Assembly: GCA_934589675.1 (NCBI GenBank)
Contig: CAKTOF010000002.1
Location: 104,508-168,507, forward strand
Origin: an uncultured Oscillospiraceae bacterium
GTDB lineage: Bacteria; Bacillota; Clostridia; Oscillospirales; Oscillospiraceae
Length of the DNA: 64,000 nt
Direction of reading: 5' to 3'
Part shown: positions 1-7,147 of the stretch, one piece after another
Numbering within the stretch: position 1 is the stretch's first letter
Layout of the letters: every line of letters begins with the position of its first letter
Made by a program: the position numbers and the translations under genes
Notes under the pieces: model-generated
Told to the model about the DNA's origin: nothing
Database searches by the model: none
What the model saw: only the letters and a program-made list of their open reading frames with translations

Positions 1-46
1 GGCAGCCATCGTCCGCGGCTGCTTCACCGGCCGGTTCTGGATGTAA
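1..46 (+). CDS. C-terminal end of an upstream gene (partial)
   Basis: Reading frame 2 is open from the window edge and gives 14 residues ending in ...TGRFWM before a TAA stop at 44-46. A strong hairpin followed by a T-run starts a few bases later, as expected after the last gene of a transcript. The piece is too short to name a family. It could also be a chance open frame; the terminator is the only support. Confidence 0.4.
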   Translation, partial: AAIVRGCFTGRFWM

Positions 47-50
47 CCAG

Positions 51-94
51 AAAATCACCGGATGGCCAATGGCCGTCCGGTGATTCTTTTGCTC
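51..94 (+). terminator. Intrinsic terminator
   Basis: An AATCACCGGA arm pairs with TCCGGTGATT, with an inner TGGCCA-type stem, and is followed by CTTTTG. It closes the plus-strand gene that enters the window. Confidence 0.75.
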
Positions 95-118
95 ATCCGC
101 AGCTATCGGAAATAGTGT

Positions 119-159
119 GCAAAAAGCTCCATGCACCGCCGGTGCATGGAGCTTTTTCT
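119..159. terminator. Bidirectional terminator
   Basis: AAAAAGCTCCATGCAC and its complement flank a short CGCC loop, with A-run and T-run on either side. It sits 2 bp beyond the stop of the minus-strand histidine kinase gene and would end that operon. Confidence 0.85.
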
Positions 160-160
160 T

Positions 161-1456
161 TTATTCCGTTCCGCCCTGCACCGGGAGCATGACCTGCACG
201 CGGAATTCGCCGCCGGACGCGGAGAAATCGCACAGGCCGCCGCGGCGCTCGGCGATGGTCGCGATGCTCCGGCAGCCGTAGCCGTGACCCTCGCCGCGCG
301 AGGAGACGGGAAGGCCGTCTTTGATCGCGACCGGCCCGCGGCAGGGGTTGCAGATCTCAATGAGCAGCTTGCCCACGCGCACGCCGCAGTAGAGCTTCAC
401 CCACCGCTGCGCCTCGGGCAGCTCTATGACGGCGCGCAGCGCGTTTTCCAGCGCATTTGAAATGATGGAGCACAGCTCCGTATCCGACACGGGCAGCTCC
501 GGCGGGAGCTTTGCCTCGACCGTGAGCTTCACGCCCGTGCGCGCTGCGCGCTCGGAAAATGCCGAGCAGAGCAGATTGACCGTGTCGTTGTCGCAGAAGC
601 GCTTCGGCGTGATGGTCTCAATGTCCGCCTGCACGCTGCGGATGTACGCCTCGGCCTGCTCGCTCTTGCCCGCAGAGAGCAGTCCCTCGATCATATTGAG
701 GTGGTGGCGCATATCGTGCTGATAGACAGCCGTCTGCGTCTCGCTCCGGCGCAGGGCGTCCATTTCCAGCTGCAACTGCCTGAGCTGCGACGAGAGCGCC
801 GCGCCGAGCATCTCCGCCTGCGCGCGCCTTTGCATTTGGAAGTGATAGAGCGTCAGAAACGTCACATAGAACACGATGAGCACCGTCGGCAGGAACTCAT
901 TGAGCGCCGCGTAGCCGGAGTAGAGCGCGTCGGAGTAGATCGTCGTTGCGTAGTCAAACCCGTAATAGGCCACCGGAAGCCCGCCGAAGAGCAGCAGCGC
1001 CGACGGCGAGAGCGTCATGGCGTCGTTCGCCGCGCGGACAAAATAGCGCCGCAGCAGAATATACGCCGGCACGATGGCGAGCGTATAGCTGATCTCCCCG
1101 GCGAGCACCGAGCCCGTGACTGCGCTGACGGTGACGTCGACCCAGCGCGGGATCTGGCAGCACAGATAGCCCGTACAGGTGGCAACGATGGCCACGCCGA
1201 CAGGCTTTTTCAGCAGGAAGATCAGCGCGAGCACAAGCGGGATGTGCGCAATGAGCGGATAGATCCGCTCGACCCTGTCCACGCCGAGCAGCGCCCAGAA
1301 CACCGCCTGAACGAACAGGAACACCGGGCAGAGCACGTGCACGATGCTGCGCTCGCGCTGCGTGCGGCATCCGCCGGCAATGTCCACGCTCAGAAGCAGC
1401 CCGTAGATGAACACGAGTCCGTAATTGAACACGCCCAGCACTTCGACAGCCGTCAC
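161..1456 (-). CDS. AgrC/GHKL-type sensor histidine kinase
   Basis: 431-residue membrane sensor kinase of the AgrC/CitA-like group. The N-terminal half (about 1-205) is a chain of hydrophobic segments, roughly six. A linker helix follows, then an H-box (QHDMRHHLNMIEGLL, about 245-260) and a GHKL ATPase domain with N-box (SNALENALRA) and a glycine-rich GEGHGYGCRSI segment. The start is GTG at 1456 behind a GGGAGGGGG ribosome site, overlapping the stop of the regulator gene by 4 bp, so the two are translationally coupled. Family knowledge: such kinases sense peptides or small ligands at the membrane and phosphorylate a LytTR partner. No agrB/agrD-like peptide gene is visible nearby, so the signal is unknown. 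A terminator follows directly. Confidence 0.9.
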   Translation of the reverse strand: MTAVEVLGVFNYGLVFIYGLLLSVDIAGGCRTQRERSIVHVLCPVFLFVQAVFWALLGVDRVERIYPLIAHIPLVLALIFLLKKPVGVAIVATCTGYLCCQIPRWVDVTVSAVTGSVLAGEISYTLAIVPAYILLRRYFVRAANDAMTLSPSALLLFGGLPVAYYGFDYATTIYSDALYSGYAALNEFLPTVLIVFYVTFLTLYHFQMQRRAQAEMLGAALSSQLRQLQLEMDALRRSETQTAVYQHDMRHHLNMIEGLLSAGKSEQAEAYIRSVQADIETITPKRFCDNDTVNLLCSAFSERAARTGVKLTVEAKLPPELPVSDTELCSIISNALENALRAVIELPEAQRWVKLYCGVRVGKLLIEICNPCRGPVAIKDGLPVSSRGEGHGYGCRSIATIAERRGGLCDFSASGGEFRVQVMLPVQGGTE

Positions 1457-2178
1457 GGCGCATCCCCCTCCCGGTCAAAGAGCAGCTTGAGATAGTCCTT
1501 TTGCAGCTGCTGATACAAAAGGCGCGACACGGGCAGGCTCTGCCCTGAGAATGTCCGCACGCCGCTCTGCGACAGCTCCGCGACCTGCAGCATATTCACG
1601 ATGTACGACCGGTGGACGCGCATGAACTCCGGCCGCGCGAGCAGCCGCCCCTCGTACTCCTTCAGCGCGCCCGTGACCTCGCGCACCTGTCCGTCCGTCA
1701 GGTTGAAATAGAGGTGCTTGCCGTTGACCTCCACATAGGTCAGGCTGGAAAACGGCACGCGGATGAACGTCCCGCCCGCGTGGAGCGTCAGCGCCTGCTC
1801 CGGCTGCTGCTCGCGCAGGAGCAGGCGGTCGAGGATCGGGTAGAGCGCCTTGGCGCGGATGGGCTTGAGCAGATATTCCATGGCGCGAACGCCGTAGCTC
1901 TCATAGGCAAAGCCGGGCGACGACGTCAGAAAGACGATCTCGGCCGCGTCGTCGAACGTACGGATCTCGCGCGCGGCGGCCATGCCGGACAGGCCGGGCA
2001 TCATGACGTCGAGCAGGTAGAGCGTAAAGCGCTCATGCTGCGCCGCGTCGAGCAGCTCGCCCGCGGCGGAAAACGAGCGGAAGCGGACCGGATGCCCGCG
2101 CTCTTCCTGCCACGCGTGAAGCAGCGCCGTGATCGAGGCAAGCTCCTCGGCCTGATCGTCGCAAACTGCGATGTACAT
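1453..2178 (-). CDS. LytTR-family response regulator
   Basis: 241 residues. The receiver domain (1-120) carries the acidic pair near CDDQ, the phospho-acceptor in LYLLDVMMPGLSG, and the conserved Lys in YLLKPI. The C-terminal LytTR DNA-binding domain (about 135-235) contains YVEVNGKHLYF and FMRVHRSYIVNM. The ATG at 2178 is preceded by GAGGGAGA. It is first in a two-gene operon with the GHKL kinase. The intergenic region upstream holds a 10-bp direct repeat of 22-bp period, the geometry LytTR dimers bind, so it probably controls itself and/or the divergent SLH-protein unit. Targets are inferred. Confidence 0.93.
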   Translation of the reverse strand: MYIAVCDDQAEELASITALLHAWQEERGHPVRFRSFSAAGELLDAAQHERFTLYLLDVMMPGLSGMAAAREIRTFDDAAEIVFLTSSPGFAYESYGVRAMEYLLKPIRAKALYPILDRLLLREQQPEQALTLHAGGTFIRVPFSSLTYVEVNGKHLYFNLTDGQVREVTGALKEYEGRLLARPEFMRVHRSYIVNMLQVAELSQSGVRTFSGQSLPVSRLLYQQLQKDYLKLLFDREGDAP

Positions 2179-2256
2179 GCTTCTGTCTCCCTCTTCTGTG
2201 TTTTATCCCACCGCTATTCTATCACGGCGCCGCCCCGCTTTCCAGCGCTGTGTTGC

Positions 2257-2288
2257 ATTTCGTGTCGAAAAACCATACATTTCGTGTC
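2257..2288. promoter_or_regulatory. Direct repeat, candidate LytTR operator
   Basis: ATTTCGTGTC occurs at 2257-2266 and again at 2279-2288, an exact 10-bp repeat with 22-bp period (two helical turns). It lies in the 180-bp divergent region between the LytTR regulator and the small membrane protein/SLH genes. A possible -10 on the plus strand is TATTCT (2318-2323); on the minus strand TAGAAT (complement of 2215-2220). Neither has a good -35, which fits activator-dependent promoters. Confidence 0.7.
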
Positions 2289-2358
2289 TCCGGCGCTCCA
2301 TGACCACAAAAAGCTGGTATTCTTGCCTTACAAAACTAAGGAAGGAGTTGAGATCCCG

Positions 2359-2664
2359 ATGAATGCATGGTTTCCGTGGCTCATCGCGCTTTCCGGCACG
2401 TCGGCGCTCATCGCACTGTGGTTCCGGCAGGCGAATCTCCTGCTGCTGCGCCGCATGAAGATGGTCGAAGGCGCTGAGAGCCAGCTGGCCGCCAGCCGCC
2501 GCCGCGTCGCCCGCGTGCAGGACGATGCCGAGGCCCGCGCCGTCCTGACCCGCAGTGAAAACATCCGCCGCCAGGCCGTCGAGCACTATAACGACGCCCT
2601 CAAGACGTTCTGGGTTCGCCTGCCTGCAAAAATTCTGGGATTTCAAGAAGTGACTGCATCATGA
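2359..2664 (+). CDS. Small membrane protein with coiled coil, unknown function
   Basis: 101 residues. The ATG follows AAGGAAGGAG by a normal distance. Residues 5-30 form one hydrophobic segment (WFPWLIALSGTSALIALWF). The rest is charged and helical (about 33-82), consistent with a coiled coil on the cytoplasmic side. The stop overlaps the start of the SLH protein (ATGA), so the two are translationally coupled. I do not recognise a family. Position suggests a role accessory to export, anchoring or assembly of the surface protein, but nothing in the sequence proves that. Confidence 0.7.
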   Translation: MNAWFPWLIALSGTSALIALWFRQANLLLLRRMKMVEGAESQLAASRRRVARVQDDAEARAVLTRSENIRRQAVEHYNDALKTFWVRLPAKILGFQEVTAS

Positions 2665-5048
2665 AAAAGAGAATCCTCACCCTCACCCTCGTCCTGTGCA
2701 TGCTTCTGTCCATTCTGCCGGTGACGGCGATGGCGGCAACTGTACAAGATCTGCTGGACGAGCTAGACACAACAACATTTAGCTATTTATACGACGCGCA
2801 GCGCAGGCCCAGCATTCCGGAAAAGGCCGGAGCTTCCTTCAATTTGCACGGCCTTGACTTTCCACTCACCTCCACTGGCAGTCGTTATACCTACTGTAAG
2901 AGCAGTTGGACACTTACGCGTGTTGGCTCTTATGCCGATTTCAAGAACACGCATACTCCCTCTAGCAGCATGACGGATATTATCAGCCTTGTTGAAAACG
3001 CGTACGCATCCGCAAATCTCACTGCTGATACCGTTCTTATTCATGAATTGAAAGAAAACGGCAACCATGTCGCCTACGGCGTCGTCATTGCTTATACGTC
3101 CGGCAGTAATGGTTACGCCGCCTTTTTAGGCGATACGCATTACAATGGCACTGGTTACTTTCTCTCAAAGACCGCATTGGACACCACACAGTCTTATGAT
3201 GTCTATGCGAATATGATTGCAACGGATTTCGTGCAGGATATTGCTCTCGATACGGTCGGCACGTACGACTTTGGTGCCAAACCCAGCGGCTATGATGCTA
3301 GCACGCTCTCTCACGAGTTCACCGTCACTAATGTCGGCACTGTTGCAACTGGCAAGATGAACATTACCGTCACCGACAGCAACGACCATTCTATCGACAC
3401 GTTTGTTGTTAGCCCGAATCAGCTTGCATCCATCGAGTCGCAGAATGGGACTCACAAGTTCGCCGTCACGCCGAAAGCCGGCTTGGCCGCTGGTACTTAC
3501 AACGCAACCATTACGGTCAACGGCGACAACGTCACCCCCAAGTCCTTCAACGTCAAATTTGTCGTTACCGAAGCTCTCACCCCGGCCATCACGCTTAACC
3601 AGTCGAACATTGACTTTGGCTCCGCGACCGTCGGCTACTCGGCTGCTCCGGCTGCGCAGACCGTCACCGTTACGAGCACCGGCACTGCCGCGACCGGCGA
3701 ACTGACTGTCTCTGTAGACAACACCAGCGACTTCAACGTTTCCCCCGCGACGATCGCTTCCCTTAATGCAAGCACCGAAAGCACTGGCAAAACCGCTTCC
3801 ATCACCGTCCAGCCGAAGACCGGCCTCGCTGTCGGCGAGCACAACGCGACTGTCACGGTCCGCGGCACCGGAGTCACGCCCCAGTCCTTCAACGTCAAAT
3901 TTGTCGTCTCTGAAGCCCCCAAGGCAGTCCTCGTTTTTGGCGACAGCACAAGGGGCATCGGCTGCACGCTGAAGGAAGGTTATACCAACCCCGACCCCTT
4001 GGTTATCCCGCTCAAGAACAGCAGTGACGTCGCTGCCAATATTACCAGCTTCTCGGTTGAGGGCGAAGATACGATCTTTACTGTCTCGGCCAAGCCGAGT
4101 ACGGTCGGTGCCAACAGCTCCGTCGACCTCACCATCACCCCGAAGACCGGCCTGACCGTCGGTAAACACACCGGCAAGATCACCCTCGAGGGCAACTTCA
4201 CCAAGCAGACGCTCGACATCGAGATCAAAGTCGAAGCCAAGCCCTCCGAGCCTGTCTACACCCCGTCCTACGCCGTCACGGCCGCCTCTGCTGAGCACGG
4301 CACCGTCGCGCTGAGCGCGAAAAGCGCCTACGCGGGCAGCGCCGTGACCGTTACGGTCACGCCGGACGAAGGCTATGCCCTCTCCTCCCTGACCGCCGCC
4401 ACCCGCTCGGGCGCAAATGTGGCCCTCACCGACCTCGGCAGCGGCCGCTACCGCTTCACGATGCCCGCCTCCGACGTCACCGTCACGGCCGCCTTCGCCG
4501 CGGGTGAGAAGATCGCTCGCTTTGTCGACGTCCCCGTCGGCTCGACGTTCTTCGACGCCGTCGAGTGGGCCGCCGCGAAGGGCGTCACGACCGGCACGAC
4601 CGACACGACCTTCTCTCCCGCAAACGCCTGCACCCGCGGCCAGATCGTCACCTTCCTCTGGCGCGCCTTCGGCTCGCCCGAGCCCAAGACGGCCGCCTGC
4701 CCGTTCTCGGACGTCGCGGAGGATTCCTTCTGCTACAAGGCCGTCCTCTGGGCTGTTGAAAACGGCATCACGACCGGCACGACCGACACGACCTTCTCGC
4801 CGAACGTGCCCTGCACCCGCGCGCAGGCCGTCACGCTGCTCTACCGCGCCGTCGGCTCCCCGGCCGTCTCCGGCACGAGCGGCTTCGCCGATGTTCCGGC
4901 CGGCGCATACTGCGGCAGCGCCGTGACATGGGCCGTCGAAAAGGGCGTCACGACCGGCACGACCGACGGCCTCTTCGCCCCGGGCGTCAACTGCAACCGC
5001 GGCCAGATCGTCGCGTTCCTCTTCCGCGCGCTCTTTGCGCAGAAGTGA
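2661..5048 (+). CDS. Secreted S-layer-homology (SLH) surface protein with Ig-like repeats
   Basis: 795 residues. A Sec signal peptide (1-26, ending AMA) is followed by a unique region of about 150 residues with no family I recognise. Next come two clear beta-sandwich repeats of about 110 residues containing the shared segment QSFNVKFVV / KSFNVKFVV, plus a third related one (about 185-525; ASH/CARDB-like). A bacterial-repeat segment (YAVTAASAEHGTV ... ASDVTVTAAFA, about 533-612) leads into three SLH domains (about 617-795, each with TTGTTD and TRGQIV/NRGQIV-type motifs). SLH domains bind pyruvylated wall polymers, so the protein should sit on the cell surface. The first third uses more A/T-ending codons than the rest. 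It is coupled to the preceding small gene. Confidence 0.92.
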   Translation: MKKRILTLTLVLCMLLSILPVTAMAATVQDLLDELDTTTFSYLYDAQRRPSIPEKAGASFNLHGLDFPLTSTGSRYTYCKSSWTLTRVGSYADFKNTHTPSSSMTDIISLVENAYASANLTADTVLIHELKENGNHVAYGVVIAYTSGSNGYAAFLGDTHYNGTGYFLSKTALDTTQSYDVYANMIATDFVQDIALDTVGTYDFGAKPSGYDASTLSHEFTVTNVGTVATGKMNITVTDSNDHSIDTFVVSPNQLASIESQNGTHKFAVTPKAGLAAGTYNATITVNGDNVTPKSFNVKFVVTEALTPAITLNQSNIDFGSATVGYSAAPAAQTVTVTSTGTAATGELTVSVDNTSDFNVSPATIASLNASTESTGKTASITVQPKTGLAVGEHNATVTVRGTGVTPQSFNVKFVVSEAPKAVLVFGDSTRGIGCTLKEGYTNPDPLVIPLKNSSDVAANITSFSVEGEDTIFTVSAKPSTVGANSSVDLTITPKTGLTVGKHTGKITLEGNFTKQTLDIEIKVEAKPSEPVYTPSYAVTAASAEHGTVALSAKSAYAGSAVTVTVTPDEGYALSSLTAATRSGANVALTDLGSGRYRFTMPASDVTVTAAFAAGEKIARFVDVPVGSTFFDAVEWAAAKGVTTGTTDTTFSPANACTRGQIVTFLWRAFGSPEPKTAACPFSDVAEDSFCYKAVLWAVENGITTGTTDTTFSPNVPCTRAQAVTLLYRAVGSPAVSGTSGFADVPAGAYCGSAVTWAVEKGVTTGTTDGLFAPGVNCNRGQIVAFLFRALFAQK

Positions 5049-5067
5049 TCCGCAATCCATGACCCGT

Positions 5068-5107
5068 CAAAAGCGGCGAAAGCCATTCGGTTTTCGCCGC
5101 TTTTTCT
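5068..5107 (+). terminator. Intrinsic terminator after the SLH gene
   Basis: AAAAGCGGCGAAA pairs with TTTTCGCCGCTTTTT around a GCCATTCGG loop, 20 bp after the SLH stop codon. Confidence 0.9.
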
Positions 5108-5146
5108 TGAGACGAACACATCCGACCCGTACAAAAGGAGCCAATT

Positions 5147-6121
5147 ATGCAATACGACATTCCCGAGCTGACCGACGGCTGGGACAAAACATTCCCGCGC
5201 TGCATCCTTGTCAGCCACCGAAAGGCCGTGTTCTGCAACCGCTTCGGCATCCGGCTCGCTGCCGACGTCTATGCGCCGCTGCGCTCGTCCGGCCCGCTGC
5301 CCGCCGTCGCGGTCTGCGGCCCGTTCGGCGCGGTAAAGGAGCAGGCCGCGGGGCTGTACGCGCAGTCGCTCGCCGTGCGCGGGTTTCTCACCGTCGCGTT
5401 CGATCCGTCCTACACGGGCGAGAGCGGCGGGCTTCCGCGCTGCGTCGCCTCGCCGGACATCAACGTTGAGGATCTCTGCGCCGCCGTCGACTTTCTCTCC
5501 ATCCAGCCGAACGTCGACCATGCGCGCATCTGCGTCCTCGGCATCGGCGGCTGGGGCGGCATGGCGCTGGCCGCCGCGGCGCTCGACCCGCGCATCCGCG
5601 CGGCGGTCACATCGTCGATGTGCGACATGACCCGCCAGATCACAAACGGCCTCTTCGAGGCCGAGGACTCTGAGCAGAATCGCCTTGAAAAGCGCAAAAA
5701 GCTCGCTGCGCAGCGCACATATGACTTCGCCCTCGGCACCTGCGCCCGCGGCGGCATCGCCGATCCGCTCCCGCCGGACGCGCCGGACTTTCTGCGCGAT
5801 TACCACGACTACTTCAAGACGCCGCGCGGCTATCACCCACGCGCGCCGCTCTCCGGCAGCGGCTGGTGCGAGACGGCGCAGCTGTCGTTTCTGGGCGCGG
5901 ATCTGCTGCACAGCATCGCCGAGATCCGCTCCGCCGTTCTGATGATCCACGGCGAAAAGGCGCACTCGTGCTACTTCACCCGCAGCGCCTATGCGCTCCT
6001 GCGCGGCGAAAACAAGCAGCTCCTGCTGATCCCCGACGCCGTCCACACCGACCTCTACGACCGCACGGACATCATCCCGTTCGACACCATCGAGCGCTTC
6101 CTGCGCAGCAGCATACAATAG
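5147..6121 (+). CDS. Alpha/beta hydrolase, dienelactone-hydrolase-like
   Basis: 324 residues, ATG after AAAGGAGCC. The fold is suggested by the early core strand segment (PLPAVAVCGPFGAVKEQ), FDPSYTGESGG, an elbow region ICVLGIGGWGGMAL (about 128-141) and a late DAVHTDLYD that would supply the His. The elbow motif reads GIGGWGG at 132-138, so there is no Ser or Cys where the nucleophile is expected. The enzyme may use another residue or be non-hydrolytic. No signal peptide, so cytoplasmic. Terminators on both sides make it monocistronic. Substrate unknown. Confidence 0.75.
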   Translation: MQYDIPELTDGWDKTFPRCILVSHRKAVFCNRFGIRLAADVYAPLRSSGPLPAVAVCGPFGAVKEQAAGLYAQSLAVRGFLTVAFDPSYTGESGGLPRCVASPDINVEDLCAAVDFLSIQPNVDHARICVLGIGGWGGMALAAAALDPRIRAAVTSSMCDMTRQITNGLFEAEDSEQNRLEKRKKLAAQRTYDFALGTCARGGIADPLPPDAPDFLRDYHDYFKTPRGYHPRAPLSGSGWCETAQLSFLGADLLHSIAEIRSAVLMIHGEKAHSCYFTRSAYALLRGENKQLLLIPDAVHTDLYDRTDIIPFDTIERFLRSSIQ

Positions 6122-6163
6122 GAAGACCCCGGCCGCCGGTTCTGACCGGCAGCCGGGGTCTTG
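6122..6163. terminator. Bidirectional terminator between convergent genes
   Basis: AAGACCCCGGC and GCCGGGGTCTT enclose an inner CCGGT/ACCGG stem. It lies between the stops of the plus-strand hydrolase and the minus-strand amidohydrolase. Confidence 0.85.
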
Positions 6164-6164
6164 T

Positions 6165-7133
6165 TCACAGCTGCATCCTAAGCGCGCGGATCCCGTTTTC
6201 CGCGGCGATGCCGCGCTGCTGCTCGACGGACAGCGGAAGGCTCCGGAGAAATTCCACGCCGCTTGCGGCGCGCTCCATGGGATAGTCCGAGCCGAACAGG
6301 ATGCGCTCTGCGCCCATGACGCTCCGGGTGCACGCAAATGCCGCGGGGTCGAACTGGCCGCTTGTCGTGACGTAGAAATTGTTGCGGAGATAGTAGTCGA
6401 TCCCGTGCGCGCACTGCCCGCCGGAGCGAGCCGGGTCGCCGCCCATGCGCTTTGCGACGAACGGGAGGCCCTCGCCCAGATGGCCGAGCACGAAGCGGAT
6501 GTCCGGGCAGCGGTCGTACACCCCGGCCAGCTGCATTTTCACGACCGTGAGCATCGTGTCGGCCGCGTAGCCGAGGCCGCCCCACAGCGCGGGCGGGCCG
6601 CCCTGATATTCGGCCATATTCGGCGCCGTCGGATGGATGTAGACCGGGATGGCCAGCCGGTTCGCCTCCTCCAGAATCGGCGCGAACATCGGATCGTCCA
6701 GCCGCTGCCGGATCCCGAAGTTCGAGTAGACGTTCCAGCCGAGAAAGCCGAGCTCCTGCACGCATCGGCGAAGCTCCTCCGCCGCCGCTGCCGGCGCGCG
6801 CACCGGCAGCGCCGCCCATCCGAGGAACCGGCCCGGATGGCGCTGCATCACCTCATACACCGCGTCATTTACGCGCCGCGCGACGGCGACGGCCCGCTCC
6901 GGCTCAAGCGCCTCGATGCCGGCCGAATGGCTGAGCACCTGCATGTCGATGCCGCAGCGGTCCATATCCGCAAGCCGCACGTCGATCCGCGAGAGCGTCA
7001 GGTTCTCCAGCGGGCCGGCCGGCGGCCCGCCCGGTGCGTCGCCCGCCGTCTCGTCGTGATTGTCCCGGTTGACGAGCGCACGCAGCGAAAACGTGTCATC
7101 CAGGCAGTAATGTGCCTCAAAATCAATGAGCAT
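6165..7133 (-). CDS. Amidohydrolase-family (ACMSD/decarboxylase-like) metalloenzyme
   Basis: 322 residues. The ATG at 7133 follows GGGAGGGATAAG; a longer in-frame extension lacks a ribosome site. The TIM-barrel amidohydrolase-2 signature is seen in E6-A-H8 near the N terminus, the IHPTAP His (about 167), the GHLGEG His (about 218) and the FGSDYPME Asp (about 283). In this family E-x-H, rather than H-x-H, is typical of non-oxidative decarboxylases and related hydrolases acting on aromatic or cyclic acids. It is encoded 14 bp after the solute-binding protein gene, so probably acts on what that protein collects. Exact reaction not determinable. Confidence 0.85.
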   Translation of the reverse strand: MLIDFEAHYCLDDTFSLRALVNRDNHDETAGDAPGGPPAGPLENLTLSRIDVRLADMDRCGIDMQVLSHSAGIEALEPERAVAVARRVNDAVYEVMQRHPGRFLGWAALPVRAPAAAAEELRRCVQELGFLGWNVYSNFGIRQRLDDPMFAPILEEANRLAIPVYIHPTAPNMAEYQGGPPALWGGLGYAADTMLTVVKMQLAGVYDRCPDIRFVLGHLGEGLPFVAKRMGGDPARSGGQCAHGIDYYLRNNFYVTTSGQFDPAAFACTRSVMGAERILFGSDYPMERAASGVEFLRSLPLSVEQQRGIAAENGIRALRMQL

Positions 7134-7147
7134 CTTATCCCTCCCGC

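Noticed and set aside
3165..5060. A 631-codon minus-strand frame antisense to the SLH gene
   Set aside because: Low-complexity Gly/Arg/Asp-rich translation with no start signal; an artefact of the high-GC codon pattern on the real strand. Many similar long antisense frames in the window were set aside for the same reason.
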